DNA of 64,000 nt, taken from Guyanagaster necrorhizus (taxonomy: Eukaryota > Basidiomycota > Agaricomycetes > Agaricales > Physalacriaceae). The stretch covers positions 651,331-715,330 of the forward strand of contig NW_025064881.1 in the NCBI RefSeq assembly GCF_019112545.1. Direction: 5' to 3'. Every line of letters starts with the position of its first letter. Positions within the stretch are counted from its first letter, which is position 1. Below the pieces are notes generated by a model that was not told the origin of the DNA, did not search any database, and worked only from the letters and a program-made list of their open reading frames with translations. The position numbers and the translations under genes are program-made. Shown here in pieces: positions 13,371-24,128 of this stretch.

Positions 13371-16300
13371 TCACTGATCAGCTCTGTCTTTTATCTCCTC
13401 TGCTTTGGTCTCTATGCTGAGCTCTTCTTCTTTCTTTTGTAAGTCAGTGATTTGTGCTCTAATATCTTCTCATGTCCTCTTCTTCTTTGGGCAGTCCTTC
13501 ACTATGTGGCCTTTCTGACCACAGTTGAAGCACTTATCCTCCTTCTTTATCTGATCTATATCTATCAGTTTTTCCATTCCTGTGTAAGTTGTTCTGGTTC
13601 TGATTTTCTGTGTGCCATAGATAGAGGCCATAGAGGATCCTGATGATTTTCTGGCAGTTGTCCCCAATAGCTTGCTCAGAGTTGGTAGTGTCAACTTCTT
13701 CATATAGTCTTGCAGTGTTGCTGATTTCACTTTCTGCCTTTGTCACTCCTTGTATATCTTGATGATCTGTTCTTTCCACTTGTTGTAGCCATTCAGCATG
13801 AGAGCTCAGATGCTGATTGCAGAGATCATCATGATGTAAGAAGAGAGGACTCCTCGTTTGAGGGCCTCAATTATTCTTCCATCATTTGCAGTGTCATTCC
13901 TTATTCCAGTGAGCTTGGCCAGTCATTCTAGCTCATCAAAATAGTCTATAGCCACTTTATCAGCCATCTTGTACTTCTTGATCTTCTGTTTATATACCTC
14001 TTGTACTGCAGAATCAATGAATTTATCATGAAGCATTTGTTTAAAGACTGGCCATAAAGGATATCAGTAATGCTCCTGAGTCAATAATCAGAAGTTAGGG
14101 AAGATGAGAATCCATCAGGTTTTTGCCTTTTCTTTGAGATAAGAGGCTGCAAAAACTACCTTGTTCATGTTGGTCTCTAGATACCCTGTATAGACTTTGA
14201 AGTATTGTTTGCAGTCTATGAGGAATCAATTAATATCATCTGAAGCCTCTTTGAAGGGATGAGGCTTTTAGAGAAGGTCAGGCTGGCACTGGAGAACTGC
14301 CATATCATTAGGGAGTGCACCCATTAGGTTGGGCCACTCAGAGAAGGGAGGTCATCTTTATTCTTGTGGTGGTCCTGGAAATGAATGGAGCAAATTGTCA
14401 TCTGTGACCAGACTCTCTTGTGGAGACTCTTCTTTTCAGACTATAACTCCATCCTGAATGGTAAATCCCAGTCATACCACCTCAGGATCATCTCTGACTG
14501 GCTCCTTCCCAGTTCTGCTCCCACTTGTCTCATCAGGTGGAGGCTGAGCCTCTAGCATTTAGCTTCCCTTGCTGGTCCAGAGATTTTGGTAGGAGATCGG
14601 CATCTCCTTAGGTCATAGTCAGGATCATGATAGCCAGGTTGCTATTGATTGGGATGAGAGGGCAGAGTACAAAAATATACTTCAAATAGATGGAGCTGTG
14701 TATGCAGCTTGTTTTGGAGTAACAGATGGTGACTATGGCATTAGTTGGATAGCCTCTGGCATCTGATATGCTGGCAGCCTTTGAATCTGGTCCTTGAGAT
14801 GTTTCTTGTTGTATTGCACAGCAGCAAAATCAGTGGCTGCATATCTTAGAATCTCTGTTCTTTTATTAAGAGTGGAATGAAGATATAATTATCTTAGTTG
14901 CAATGCTACCCAGATAGCATCATGCCATAAAAAGTTCACTCTCTGCAAATAGAACTCCTGGTACTCCTGTACCCTTGCTTTCTGTATCACATGCTTCAAT
15001 TCTTCTTTGTTAGTATCTTTCTGGAATGTATATGCCAGCTCTCCACTAGCATGAGGGGGATTGCTGCTCTCAGTTTCCTCATCATTCTTGTCCACATTGC
15101 CCTCTTCCTCAAAGAGAGAAGCAGCAGGTGGATCATAAAAACTCTCTGTATCCTCTTGTGGTCATGCTATTGTTCTGCTGTCCTGGCTGGATACTGGATC
15201 CAGCCATGGGACCTGAAAAGTCTGAGGCATTGAGGTAGGTGGAAACAGGCTGACTTCTGATATCAGAGTCATACCAGTTCTCTCTCATTGCTCTCACTGC
15301 TTCTACTCACTCATAATAGAGCTGGACATTTCTTTGGTACCCATTGTTGAGAAGTTGCTCAATCACTTGACTCCTGAGGAATTCTCAGAGGGCTCAAGCA
15401 GGGATATAAGCAGTGTCAGAGACTTGTAGCCTATAATGTCTAAGGACAGACTCATTATCCCCAAATATAGTGTCAGTGCTAGGAGTTCTGTGAGAAGAGG
15501 AATATTGTGGGGTTGGGAGGCATGAGAGAGATCTACTGGTCCTTCCATCTGCTGTGAGGTTTCATTTCACCAGCAGGCCTTGTCCCAAGGGTCAGACTTG
15601 GTACTGAGTTCTTGGAATACAGGAGTCAAGAGGGACTGGTCAGCACAGACTGGTGCAAGTATGGATGCAACTTTGGGCTAGATTCCATACCAGTTGGAGA
15701 TGTTAGCTCTCTCCAATCAAGCCCTTTCAATGGCTCACTGCTCCTCCCTATGCTTTCTGTCATACTCAGTGGCCCTTCTGGCTTGTCCTTTGAGGATAAG
15801 CCACTCCTTGAGCTCACTGTGGGATGACTAGAGAATGTTCTACTGGTGCTGCTCCTTCTGTTGGAGGGCCTCATCATAGTTGAAAGGAATGTTAAGATTC
15901 TAGGCAGGGAATAGATGGTGGATGATTTCATTTCAATTCTTTCAGATCTAATGCTCATCATCAAGCTGGTCCAAGAGTATCCTCTCCAGCCTACTGCTGG
16001 TTCTGACTGAGTGGTGGTTAGAAGAGGTGAGACTGTGAGGCTGGCTTCGAGGTGTTATGTGGCAGGGTCCTGCAGCCATCTTGGAGAGACTGAGGGAATC
16101 TCTGGCATGGTTACCAATCCCAGGAGTTCAAGAGGTTCTAAAATAGTCAGAGGAGAGAGACTGCTGAAAAAAGTCTTCTGAAAGATTCTCATTCTTATGG
16201 TCAGAGATAGAGATTCACTGCCAAGGGTTCCTGAACCCTGTGAGGCAATTATTGCTGTTTCTGCTAGTTGATTGGGGGGGTATTAATATCTTTCTTCTTC

Positions 16301-16395
16301 TTGATCACATCTCGGATGCAAGCCACTAGGCTCAGCTTCTGGTAAGAGGCTGACCAGAGGCTGGTGAGATGTTCATCAGGAGTTAGGGATGTCAT
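13371..16395 (-). pseudogene. B gag, broken
   Basis: Gag of element B, start ATG at 16393-16395 and stop TGA at 13371-13373. It is close in type to Gy2 and E: it has the EYQEFYLQRVNFLWHD stretch (about 14930-15000) in place of the corresponding Gy1 stretch. The CCHC knuckle is complete near 13470-13560 (CFNCGQKGHIVKDC). Transition-type stops split it into several pieces. Confidence 0.83.
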
Positions 16396-16603
16396 AAAGG
16401 AGGAGGTCAGAGGTTATATTTTATAGAATCTGTCATATGTGTTGAAACTTGTTATAATAATAGATAGCCCAGGCAGTAATTGAGTGATATCTCTGGCACA
16501 GCTGGATGATCACAAGTAAGCTTAAGAGTGTTCCAATGATAGATGAAAGGAGTTCAAAGAACTCTTGATCAAAGTTCAAATCTGATGGTGTTACTGAGGG
16601 CAT
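16376..16603 (-). pseudogene. B ORF0: leader membrane ORF upstream of gag
   Basis: 228-nt reading frame starting at ATG 16601-16603 (MPSVTPSDLNF) with EFFELLSSIIGTLL, a hydrophobic stretch to IIQLC and then HSITAWAI. It ends at TGA 16376-16378, 20 bp past the gag start. Two internal stops (one TGA, one TAA) are explained by transitions. Length and end point match Gy2 and E within one codon. Confidence 0.6.
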
Positions 16604-16646
16604 TTGGTTTCCTCTACACTATAGTGTGTGAGGAAAGAGAGAAAGC

Positions 16647-16659
16647 AGCTTCAAGCTAA
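16647..16659 (-). other. Self-complementary primer-binding site of B
   Basis: Minus-strand TTAGCTTGAAGCT, one base from the LTR. It differs from perfect pairing with its LTR (16817-16829) only at the single central CpG, which has become TG here and CA in the LTR. Confidence 0.65.
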
Positions 16660-16660
16660 T

Positions 16661-17117
16661 TATTAGACTCAAGCATCATGTAACCAGTTACATGTGATAA
16701 ACAGCCTAGTCCTTTCACACTTTGGAAGATCAGCTGAGTCCACTGATGTGTAGTTTGATTGATGTGTCACAAGGTCTGAAGAGTTGGCTCAAGGGTAGAA
16801 TGAGATAGAATAAACTTTAGCTCAAAGCTGGGGATTATCAGCAAGAGCAAGTGGTCTTAAATACTGTACAAGGTCTGCTATTAATACTATGGCTAATTGT
16901 GTGTTTCTGGGTTCATTGTGCTCATTGTCCTGAGGCATCACTACCATACATAAAAGGTTGATTGTGTGTTGTTGAGCAATGCTGTTGCATCGAGAGACAG
17001 GGACTCAGCTGGTTGTGATGACTAAGCTTTGCCCCATAGTCTCAAGCACTTATTCTAGCACCCTGACTAAGCATAAATAAAAGTTAAATCAAGAAATGAA
17101 ATGAAAAAATCATAACA
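16661..17117 (-). repeat. 5' LTR of element B
   Basis: 457-bp LTR. On the plus strand it begins TATTAGAC, a mutated TGTTAGAC, and ends CATAACA. Integrase of element C starts immediately to its right. Confidence 0.85.
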
Positions 17118-18350
17118 AAATCATCACTACCAATTATGATCATACAACTGCTAGACACCTGAGTATTGCTAAAATGAAGGAGTTGATGTTGCAGGAGTAT
17201 TGGTGGCCTAAGCTGAGACAAGATATAGAGAAGTACATCAAAGGATGTAAAATGTATCAGCAGACCAAATCATCCATGTAGGCTTGTGCTGCCTCTCTTT
17301 ACCCAAATGAAGTACCAACTCAATCATAGACACACATATCTATGGATATGATCATCAGACTCTCTGACTGTAATGGATATGATGCTATTATAGTTATTGT
17401 CAATCACTTTTCAAAGGCTACTATTCTGATGGCATGCTCAACTAAGCTGTCATCAGAGGGATGGGCCAAGATACTTTGAGATGAGGTATATTCTAAATAT
17501 GATATGCCACAGATAGTCATCTTGGATCACAGCCCACAATTCATCTCAAGATTCCTGGACAATCTATACTGGCTGCTCAGCATTTGCAGTAATACTTCCA
17601 CTATCTATCATCCCCAAACTGATGAGTAAACAGAGCATGTCAATCAAGAAATTGAAAAGTACCTTCACATGTTCATCAACTATTGACAAGATGACTGGAC
17701 TGAATGGCTTACACTTGCAACACAATAACCATGTTCATTCAGCCACCAGCAAAACCTCTTTTTTCATCAACTATGGATGTCACCCAAATATTGCCAAGAC
17801 ATCATACTCCTATACTACAACCCCTGCTTCATCAGACTTTATAGCAAAAATAGCAAAGATTCACCTCAAAATAGAAACTACTCTCAAGAAAGCCACTGAC
17901 ATAATGAAGATGCAATATGATAAACACCAATGCTCTACCCATACTTATAATATTAATGACAAAGTATGGCTTGACACAATTAATCTCCATCTTTCATGTC
18001 CAAAGCAAAAATTAGCTGACAAATGCACTAGCCTCTTTTTAATTATTGCTAAAGTCAGGCTATCAGCTTACAAGTTACATCTATCATCCAACTGGTAAAT
18101 TCACAATATATTCAATGAAGCTCTGCTTATTCCATTCATCACCTCTGCATTTCCTAACCAAGAATGACCTCTATCACCACTGCTTGATCTAATTAATAAT
18201 AAAAAATACTACAAAATCAATTAAGTATTAAATTATAAAATCTGATAGATCTGTGCATATAATGGAGGCATGATAACAACAGTTGACTATCTCATCAGTT
18301 GAAAGGGATATGGACTGAAATCTAACTAGTGGGTCAATAAGCACTGTATG
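17118..18350 (+). pseudogene. C pol: integrase and damaged chromodomain
   Basis: Integrase zinc finger from 17130 (two His in the DHTTARH region and the Cys pair in CKMYQQ), then the core. The first aspartate is in SMDMII (near 17340), the second in VILDHSPQF (near 17525), and the third acidic residue in TEHVNQE after an in-frame TAA. All three acidic residues survive. A small deletion near 17720 shifts the frame. After it a long stretch is open to 18098 with KVWLDTINLHL. The chromodomain end is truncated: the usual terminal SLN is missing and the sequence jumps to the polypurine region. Confidence 0.8.
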
Positions 18351-18381
18351 AATATAGATGATAGTCTTAAGGAGGAGGTAA

Positions 18382-18839
18382 TGTTATAATTTTCTTCTTT
18401 TTTTCTTTTTTTTTTAGTATCAACCTCTATCTATGCTTAGTCAGAGTACTTGCATCAGTGCCTAGGACTATGGGACAATCTTGGTCAGCACAATTGGTCA
18501 TTGTCTTGTGACATATAGTGATGTCCCAATGATAGCATAACAAGCCTTTTGTAGGTAGCATCAACTCTCCAGGATGATCAGTACTATAGTGTAGACACTT
18601 ACAATTAATAGTAGTATATTTATCTATAAGATCAAGAGTATATAAGTAGCACAGATGACATCATGTATTCTTAGCCTCAAGCTATCCTTTATTCTACTAT
18701 TTCTACTTGAGTCAACTTGCATTGACTTTAGAATACAACAACTATAAATATCACATATTGGGCTCAGGCATGACTGTATAAATACAATACAGTGTCTGTT
18801 TACTATGTGATATTAGTCACATATCACTTGGGCCTAATA
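18382..18839 (+). repeat. 3' LTR of element C
   Basis: 458-bp LTR, TGTTATAATT at the left and CCTAATA (from CCTAACA) at the right, preceded by the purine tract AAGGAGGAGGTAA. It is strongly CpG-depleted. Confidence 0.82.
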
Positions 18840-20318
18840 TGAATAGTTCCACTGGATCAGCCAAAGACTTTGGTGATGTGTCAACAACAGCTGCTGGACA
18901 GACTGATAGTACTTCTGTAACTACCTCTATGCCTATTATTACTGCACATTTGAATATACCTGATTTACTAATACAACTACCATAAAAACTGAAAAAGAAA
19001 ACTCAAACACCTGCAGGCCAAACAGGAGGAGAGGCTCTTACTGGATGGCTCAAGCCTTTCAACACTGAATAGACTTGGAGAGCCATCAAGAATGTGAAGA
19101 CAGAAGAAGAAGTGAAGGCCATACTCAAAAACTAGATACACAAGACCCAAGCCAAGGAAGTGATCAATGAGATGGTCAAAGGAATAAGAAAGACTGAAAG
19201 ATGCTAAGCACTTGAGTGACTTGACAAACTCTGAGAACCATAGAAATACATCCAACAACAAAAAACCTCAGGATGAGACTTAATGATGAAGACCTAAATC
19301 AAAACACTCATAACACAATCTGTCTATGCAGTAACAGCTCTGATTGATAGAGACTGCACCAGCAGCTTCATCAACCATGCTTTTATCAATAAGCACAAAC
19401 TCTCTACTCAGACTACCATGGCCTCCATACTGATATATAATGCTGACAGGACAAAGAACTAAGCCAGATCAATCACCAAGTTTGTCAAACTGTGATTAAC
19501 TATAGGTGATCATTCTGAAAGGATTGACCTGGCAGTCACTGAACTAGGAACCAAGAAAGTCTTTCTTGACCATGATTGGTTAATATGACACAATCCACTC
19601 ATCAACTGAAAAACTGGTCAGATCACCTTTGCATAGTGTCAATGCAGAAAAATTCCTTTTGAGTTGCCTGATGAAGATTCAGACAACTAGTGAGATGAGA
19701 AAATAGAAGACAGCAAAACAATCCTTGCTGTTGGTATGCAGAAAGCCATTCATATCTGTGCTGTACATCATGCCAATAATCTAGCTGCTAAGGCCAACAA
19801 GAGAAAGAAGGAGAAAACTTTCAAAGCAATGATACTGAAATAGACATAAGACTTTCAAGACCTATTTGCCAAAGAAAGTTTTGATGAACTGCCAGAACTG
19901 AAACCATGGAATCATGTGATTGAATTGATCTCTAATGTGAATGCCAATCTTGATTGCAAAACCTACCCTCTTGGCAATTTAGAACAGCAGGAACTTGACA
20001 AATTTCTGGATGAAAATCTCTCTAGCAGATAAATTTGACCCTCCAAGTTGCCTATAGCTTTCTCATTCTTCTTTGTCAAAAAGAAGGATAGAAAACTCAG
20101 ATCTGTCTAAGATTATTGGAAATTAAATGAGATGATGATAAAAAATCACTATTCACTTCTCTTAATTTTTAAACTCATAGACAAATTATAAGAGGCATGA
20201 TATTATACCAAATTAGATGTCTGCTGGGGATATAACAATGTATGTATCAAAGAGAGAGATGAGTGGAAGGCTGCTTTCTAAACCAATTGAGGGCTGTTCA
20301 AGCTAACAGTCATATTCT
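18840..20318 (+). pseudogene. D pol part 1: protease and RT N-terminus
   Basis: Starts just after C with the pol leader (NSSTGSAKDF), then the protease, whose DSG has become DRD (19346-19354), abolishing the catalytic site. The KPWNHVIEL linker and the N-terminal reverse transcriptase follow (LDVCWGYNN near 20215). The segment ends at the Gy2 insertion point. In-frame TAG, TAA and TGA codons occur throughout. Confidence 0.8.
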
Positions 20319-20768
20319 TGTTATGATTTTTACTCTTTTTCCTTATTTTAATCCCTATTTATGCTTAGTCAGAGTGCTAAGATGATGGTGCTTAGGACCA
20401 TGAGAAGCACTTAGTCATAACAACTGGACACCAATCATTCTCCAATGCAATGACTATAGCGCTCACTGACAATTGGCCTTTTATGTATAATAGCGATGCT
20501 CAAGGACAATGGGCACCATGAATGCAGAAGAACACAATTAGTAGTAGTATTTTTAGGACACTTTACTTTGTATTTAAGGACTACAGCTCTCGCTGGTATA
20601 CCCCAGCTTCAAGCTAAAGTTTATAACCACTATTCTACCTTAAGTCAACATTTAACCTTGTCTCACTATGAGTGAGCATACATTTAAGTGAACTCAGGTG
20701 ATCTCTCAAAATGCGAAGAGATGCATGCTTATCACATGTTGCTGTTCATGTGACACTTGGACTTAACA
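20319..20768 (+). repeat. 5' LTR of Gy2
   Basis: 450-bp LTR, TGTTATGATT...CTTAACA. It contains a TATTTAAGG box near 20574 and the predicted R start AGCTTCAAGCTAA at 20605-20617. Confidence 0.9.
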
Positions 20769-20769
20769 A

Positions 20770-20782
20770 TTAGCTCAAAGCT
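20770..20782 (+). other. Self-complementary primer-binding site of Gy2
   Basis: TTAGCTCAAAGCT one base after the LTR. It pairs with 20605-20617 except at the one CpG, which has decayed to CA on both strands' copies, giving two mismatches in thirteen. Confidence 0.65.
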
Positions 20783-20825
20783 TTATCTTTCCTTTCCTCA
20801 TGCTCATTAGTGTGGAGAAAACTGA

Positions 20826-21056
20826 ATGCCCTCAATCAATTCATCAGACTCAAACTTTGATCACAAGTTCTTTGAACTCTTCGCTTCCATCATAGGAATC
20901 TTGATAGGATTATTGGTGATCATCCAGCTGTGCTAGAGATGCCATTCAATCACTGCCTGGGCAATCAGGTATTACCATGAGTTTCAATGCATACAACAAA
21001 TACTACAAAACATAACCCTGGACCTCTCCCTTCATGACATCCCCACCTTCAGATGA
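20826..21056 (+). pseudogene. Gy2 ORF0: leader membrane ORF upstream of gag
   Basis: 231-nt frame from ATG 20826 to TGA 21054-21056, overlapping the gag start at 21034 by 23 nt in another frame. It starts MPSINSSDSNF, then KFFELFASIIGILIGLL and IIQLC. One internal TAG follows the Cys and corresponds to CAG (Gln) in element B. The second half carries AWAIRYYHEFQ and ILQNIT, then HDIP near the end. One predicted membrane helix at about residues 16-35. The E copy has exactly the same length. Confidence 0.62.
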
Positions 21057-23639
21057 ATATCCCACCAGTCCCCGACAAGTCTCATACCAGAAGTCAGGCC
21101 TAGTGGCTTGCATCAAGGGGATATTCAAGAAGAAGAAAGGCACTGATACTCCTCTTGACAATCCAGCAGAGACCACAACAATCCTCTCACAGGATTCCGA
21201 AACCCTTAGGTCTATGGGCCCTCACCAGACCATGAAGACAAAAACATCTCTGAGGACTTCTTTCAGCAGTCCCCCTCTCCCAACCCTACCTCTGCCTCAT
21301 CACTCAGAGAGATTAGTAACTGTGCCTGGGACTCTCTCAGTTCCACTCGGATGGCTCAGCAATCCAGATATGCAACTCCTAGAAGCCAGTCTAGGAGCCC
21401 TGCCATCTCTCCCCTACAGTCGGTTGAAACCAGTGGTAGGATGGGGAGAGCTGCCTCTGACCACCTCTATAACGAGCAGGAAGGAAGAAGAGTATGAGAT
21501 GAGACCATCCACAGGTACTTTCTGATCTGGGATACAAATCGACCCTTCAACTATAACAAGGCTCTTCAATAGGAAGAGCAGAGGCAGCAAACAGCACCAC
21601 AGCTGGTTCACAGTGAGCTTGAGGAGTATCTCCTCGAGCAAAGAAGGGCAAGAAGGGCAGCAGCCTATGATTAGGAGCACCAGGAGGAGCAGTGAGAAGT
21701 GGAGAGGGCCCGACTTGATGCAGCCAACACCTCCAACTGGTATGAGCTTTGAGGCAAGGGTGCCTCAGTCCTTGCCTCTGTCCATGCCAATCTGACCTTC
21801 CCAACCTTCAGAGAGCCCAGCAATAATACCAGTGTCTGGAGTAAAGCCAGAGCCAGGCTCAAGTTTGGAGGAACCCCTCCCTCACATGCCACAACTCTCC
21901 AGTATCCTCCTCCCTGCCAAACCCCCAGCAACAACACCATATTCAGGGATGATGAGTCCATCCTCAGACACTATGGGCTATAAGTCTCTGAGACTGCTCA
22001 CATCCTCACCCAGGCCCTCCGAGGGTTCCTCAGGAGCTGAGTGGTCAGACAACTTCTTAACAATGACTACCAAAGAAATGTCCAGCTCTATCATGAGCAT
22101 GTGGAGGCAGCAAGAGCAACAGGAGGCAACTGATACAATGACTATATCAGAGCCCACCCTGCATCTATATACACTGAAACTATAGGCCCCATCACTGGCC
22201 CCAGCACTCAGCCAGAGGAGTAGAACAATGGCCCAACCAGGGGATGAGGAGAGTTTCTATGCCCTGCCTGATGACTTCCTTAAAGAGGCGGAGAATGAGA
22301 ATGAGGAAGACAAGGAAACTGAGAGCAGCAACCTGCTCTGCCCTGGAGGGGAACTATCCTATCTTATGACAAAAGACACTGATGAAGAAGAATTGGGAAA
22401 AGCAATCAAGGCTGCAAGAACAAAGGAGTACCAGGAGTACTACCTTCGAGAGGTTAACTTTTTATAGCAAGACACTGCTTGGATAGCCTCACCAATGGGA
22501 CAATTATATTTATATTCAGATGCTAACCAGAGAACAGAAATTCTAAGACATGCTGCAACAGTTTACACAGCAAAGCAGTACAACAGGAGTCATCCCAAGA
22601 ATCCCATAGAAGAACCACTGGCATACTAGATGCTGATGAAGGTTCAACCAATGCCACAAACACCTCCTGTCACACCGAAGCAAGCCATATATACAGCCCC
22701 TTCTATCCGAAGCATCACCTCTCACTCTGTCAGATCCGAACAAACAATGGCAACTTGGCTAAACAGGTTCCAACCCATGACTCAAATGAGTTATCGGAAT
22801 CTCTAGACCAGTAAAGAAAGCTGAATCCTCAGAGCACAACCTCCTGTGGAAGAAGCAACTGGGAGTGGAAAGGAACCCATATAGGATGATCCAGAGGCAG
22901 TATGCCTCAGATTTACCATCAAAAATGGGGTGATCATCTGGAAGGACACACTCCCTCAGGGGAGTCCAGTAGCCAATGACAACTCTCTCCATTCATTCCC
23001 TGGGCCATCTCAAGAATAGTGCCAACCTCCTTTCAATAAATACCCTAATCCAATGGAAGCGCTGCCTCAGGATGCAGCCATTCTTCAGTGTTGTCCTGAT
23101 CTACTATGAAAGCCTCGACCCTTCAAAGGGGCATCTGATGACATTGATCACTTCCTTGTCAACTGTGAGCAATATTTTGAGGTATACACCAGATACCTTG
23201 GGACAAACATGAACAAAATTATCTTTACTGCCTCATACTTAGAAGAGAAAGCCAAAATCTGGTGGATCCTTATATCACTAAACTTTTGCTCCAACATCCA
23301 TGATCACTACCATTATCCCTTCTGGTCAGTTTTTAAGCAAATGCTTAACAACAAATTTATTGACCCAGCGGTGCAAGAAGTACATAAACAGAAGATCAAA
23401 GAATATAAGATGGCGAATAAAGCAGCTATGGACTATTTTGATGAGCTAGAACAATTGTCCAAGCTCGCCAGGATCAGGGACAATACAGGGAATACTGAGA
23501 GAATGGTTGAAGCCCTCAAGAGGGGCATCTCCTCCTTGTACATTATGATGATTTTAGCAATCAGCATCAAAGGCTTGATGCCAATTGGATACAATGAATA
23601 GAAGGAATGGATCATCGAAATGTACAAAGAGCAGCAAAG
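21034..23639 (+). pseudogene. Gy2 gag, part 1 (before Gy1)
   Basis: Gag of Gy2 from ATG at 21034 (MTSPPSDEYP). The first 163 codons are open, then transition stops appear. An acidic stretch at 22228-22467 ends in EYQEYYLREVNFL. The capsid-like region at about 23105-23600 is open for 130 codons (NKIIFTASYLEEKAKIWW, NNKFIDPAVQEVHKQ). Gy1 interrupts it at 23640 within a KEQ-type codon run. The remainder is at 31726-32094. Confidence 0.85.
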
Positions 23640-24072
23640 TGTTACGATTTATTCCTTTTTTCTCCTTTCTACCCCTATTTACGCTGAGTCAGAAGGCACA
23701 AGACTGTGGGAAGCTTAGTCAGCACAACTAAAGCCTTCCATCGAGACATTATGATGGTCGCGCTCGACGACATACAATTGCCCTTTTATGTATGATAACG
23801 ACGCTCCAGGACAACGAGCACAATGGATGCAGACACACATAATAAGCAGTAGTATAATTAGCAGACAACTGTACAGTATTTAAGAACGGCAGCTCTCGCT
23901 GGTATACCCCAGCTTCGAGCTAAAGTTTATACACACCATTCTACCTCGAGTCTACATCTGACCTTGGGTCACACGGAACGGATATACTCCAGTGAACTCC
24001 GGTGATTCCTCGAAGTGCGAAGGAACACCTGTTTATCACGTGTATTTGTTCACATGACGCTTGGGCCTAACA
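23640..24072 (+). repeat. 5' LTR of Gy1
   Basis: 433 bp, TGTTACGATT...GCCTAACA. U3 is predicted as 23640-23910 and R-U5 as 23911-24072, based on the TATA position and the self-pairing with the primer-binding site. In U5 a CACGTG (24037-24042) is followed by a mutated second one (24051-24056). Confidence 0.95.
23877..23923 (+). promoter_or_regulatory. Gy1 LTR promoter: TATA box and inferred transcript start
   Basis: TATTTAA at 23877-23883 lies 34 bp ahead of AGCTTCGAGCTAA (23911-23923), the segment complementary to the primer-binding site. In Tf1-type elements the very first bases of the RNA pair with the binding site, so 23911 is the inferred start. The TATA spacing agrees with that. Confidence 0.65.
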
Positions 24073-24073
24073 A

Positions 24074-24086
24074 TTAGCTCGAAGCT
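24074..24086 (+). other. Self-complementary primer-binding site of Gy1
   Basis: TTAGCTCGAAGCT, one base after the LTR, is a perfect 13/13 reverse complement of 23911-23923. Pairing stops exactly at both ends of the 13-mer. Confidence 0.8.
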
Positions 24087-24128
24087 TTCACCTTCCCTTT
24101 CTCAAGCCCAATTGTGCTGAGAAACCGA

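Larger units (their letters stand above)
1..17117 (-). mobile_element. Gypsy element B, 3' end outside window, interrupted by A
   Basis: Degenerate Ty3/Gypsy chromodomain retrotransposon read on the minus strand. Its chromodomain starts at the left window edge, so its 3' LTR is not seen. Integrase, RNase H and the C-terminal part of reverse transcriptase lie at 1-2359. The copy resumes at 11921 with the N-terminal part of reverse transcriptase, then protease, gag, a leader ORF and the 5' LTR (16661-17117). Element A occupies 2360-11920 and splits reverse transcriptase. The sequence right of 17117 is integrase of a plus-strand copy (C), so B inserted into C. Its target duplication cannot be checked because the left junction is outside. 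CpG is almost absent and stops are frequent. Confidence 0.88.
17118..18839 (+). mobile_element. Gypsy element C, right part only
   Basis: Plus-strand Gypsy fragment made of integrase, chromodomain remnant and 3' LTR. Its 5' part lies left of B, outside the window. To the right of its LTR the sequence changes at once to the start of pol of another copy (D), so C inserted near the gag-pol junction of D. Confidence 0.82.

Noticed and set aside
24074..24086. A tRNA-primed binding site
   Set aside because: The site does not start with the TGG expected for pairing with a tRNA CCA end, while the match to the element's own LTR is perfect.
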